Positions 63,508 through 64,000 of a stretch of DNA of 64,000 nt are shown in pieces. The notes beneath the pieces are model-generated. The model was not told the DNA's origin and searched no databases. It was given only the letters and a program-made list of their open reading frames with translations. Both the position numbers and the translations under genes were made by a program. Numbering within the stretch: the first letter of the stretch is position 1; each line of letters starts with the position of its first letter. This DNA is from Muribaculaceae bacterium (GTDB lineage: Bacteria; Bacteroidota; Bacteroidia; Bacteroidales; Muribaculaceae), in the NCBI GenBank assembly GCA_017618355.1, contig JAFZUL010000062.1, positions 1 through 64,000 on the forward strand, given 5' to 3'.

Positions 63508-63552
63508 GTCTGACAAAGTCCGACTGAGTCCGACAGTGTCTGACATTAGTCA
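63508..63552. repeat. Phased GTCnGAC array, downstream copy
   Basis: GTCTGAC 63508, GTCCGAC 63518, GTCCGAC 63528, GTCTGAC 63538, then GTCAT at 63548: exact 10-bp period. Same heptamer as in the upstream array, 28 bp after the stop codon of the four-helix-bundle gene. Confidence 0.8.
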
Positions 63553-63588
63553 TATTAAAAAAACTTTTGTTTTACTTTCAACATATTA

Positions 63589-64000
63589 ATGAAAAAACTG
63601 AGGCACATATTCTTTGTGGCAGTGCTGACGCTTTTGGCGGTGGTGGGAGTAGCGTGCGCTAATATTGGCTCTCCTGAGGGTGGGCCGCGCGACTATACGC
63701 CGCCTGTGATGCTTAGCAGCAGCCCTATTCCTGGGGCGGTGAACTTCAGCGGCAAGAAGGTGGAGATTCACTTTGACGAGATTGTGAATATCAAGGACCA
63801 GACCACTCGCGTGGTGGTGTCGCCTGCGCCTAAGGAGCAACCCATTATCCGCGCCCAAGGTAAGAAAATCACTGTGGAATTCCAGGAAGAACTGGAGCCT
63901 AACACCACCTACGTCATCGACTTCACCGACGCTATCGAAGACAACAACGAGGGCAACGTGCTCGACGGCTTCAGCTTCGCATTCTCCACTGGCGATCACC
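63589..64000 (+). CDS. Ig-like (Big_5/SbsA type) lipoprotein, cut by window end
   Basis: Start of a lipoprotein of which 137 residues are visible. The signal peptide ends at Cys23 (VGVAC). After GSPEGGPRDYTPP comes an Ig-like domain (about 40-137, with VEIHFDEIVNIKD and FAFSTG) of the SbsA/Big_5 group, a common first domain in Bacteroidota surface lipoproteins. It continues past the window edge, so the full architecture and function are unknown. No terminator lies between it and the four-helix-bundle gene. Confidence 0.8.
   Translation, partial: MKKLRHIFFVAVLTLLAVVGVACANIGSPEGGPRDYTPPVMLSSSPIPGAVNFSGKKVEIHFDEIVNIKDQTTRVVVSPAPKEQPIIRAQGKKITVEFQEELEPNTTYVIDFTDAIEDNNEGNVLDGFSFAFSTGDH

Noticed and set aside
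62816..63552. CRISPR-like arrays around the four-helix-bundle gene
   Set aside because: The repeat unit is only 7 bp at a one-turn spacing, with no unique spacers of CRISPR size.
1..64000. tRNA or rRNA genes and complete insertion sequences
   Set aside because: No cloverleaf-like or conserved rRNA stretch and no transposase frame was recognised on either strand.

Overview
This window comes from a gut-type member of the Bacteroidales (Bacteroidota). The evidence is the Bacteroidota promoter pattern (TTTG, 19-20 bp, TAnnTTTG) ahead of many genes, near-absence of Shine-Dalgarno sites, an Oar-type TonB receptor, a BACON-domain lipoprotein, BspA-type leucine-rich repeat proteins, PorU-type C25 peptidases and type IX secretion system (T9SS) C-terminal sorting domains. 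The mix of BspA proteins, dockerin modules and T9SS tails fits Muribaculaceae or Prevotellaceae best, but no rRNA or tRNA gene is present to settle the family.

Layout. 1-4.7 kb: tail of an unknown gene, RNase Z, a secreted nucleotide pyrophosphatase/phosphodiesterase-like enzyme, a site-2-type protease and a small outer-membrane barrel. 4.7-9.9 kb: a probable structured small RNA, then a TonB receptor and a BACON/OB-fold lipoprotein in one operon. 9.9-12.3 kb: a large orphan protein on the minus strand. 12.5-24.5 kb: the most striking block, three PorU-like sortases in a row, with the redox repressor Rex and a degenerate fumarylacetoacetase-like protein between the first and second. 24.5-25.4 kb: ribosomal proteins L21 and L27. 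25.4-29.7 kb: a phosphoesterase with a tiny basic protein, then an MBOAT acyltransferase and SGNH-like partner flanked by two near-identical, previously uncalled 47-residue membrane peptides. 29.8-35.6 kb: three BspA-type T9SS cargo proteins, two with dockerin plus cohesin-like modules. 35.6-48.2 kb: mostly housekeeping genes (trmB, mrp, M48 protease, amidase, hydrolase, miaA, recX, comF, pyrE, aquaporin, polyprenyl synthase, tatD). 48.2-56.8 kb: a CotH protein with a dockerin, a LysM protein, a GC-rich 26-bp tandem repeat and a 1692-residue T9SS-exported alpha-amylase. 57.1-64 kb: a leader RNA with a terminator-like hairpin ahead of a MntA/HepT toxin-antitoxin pair, a 1549-residue modular surface protein, a four-helix-bundle protein flanked on both sides by helically phased GTCnGAC arrays, and the start of an Ig-like lipoprotein.

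How it fits together. Much of the window serves the cell surface: T9SS sortase-like proteins, T9SS cargo with starch, LRR and dockerin modules, outer-membrane receptors and envelope O-acylation. Several families of short intergenic repeats (9-bp CTAGA arrays, GC-rich AGCGAAGCG units, a 30-bp palindrome and the GTCnGAC arrays) lie between these genes. The best candidates for something undescribed are the four-helix-bundle gene with its two phased palindrome arrays, the sortase trio with Rex and a pseudo-enzyme, the paired 47-residue membrane peptides around the acylation operon, and the two structured leader RNAs that share a 3' tail.
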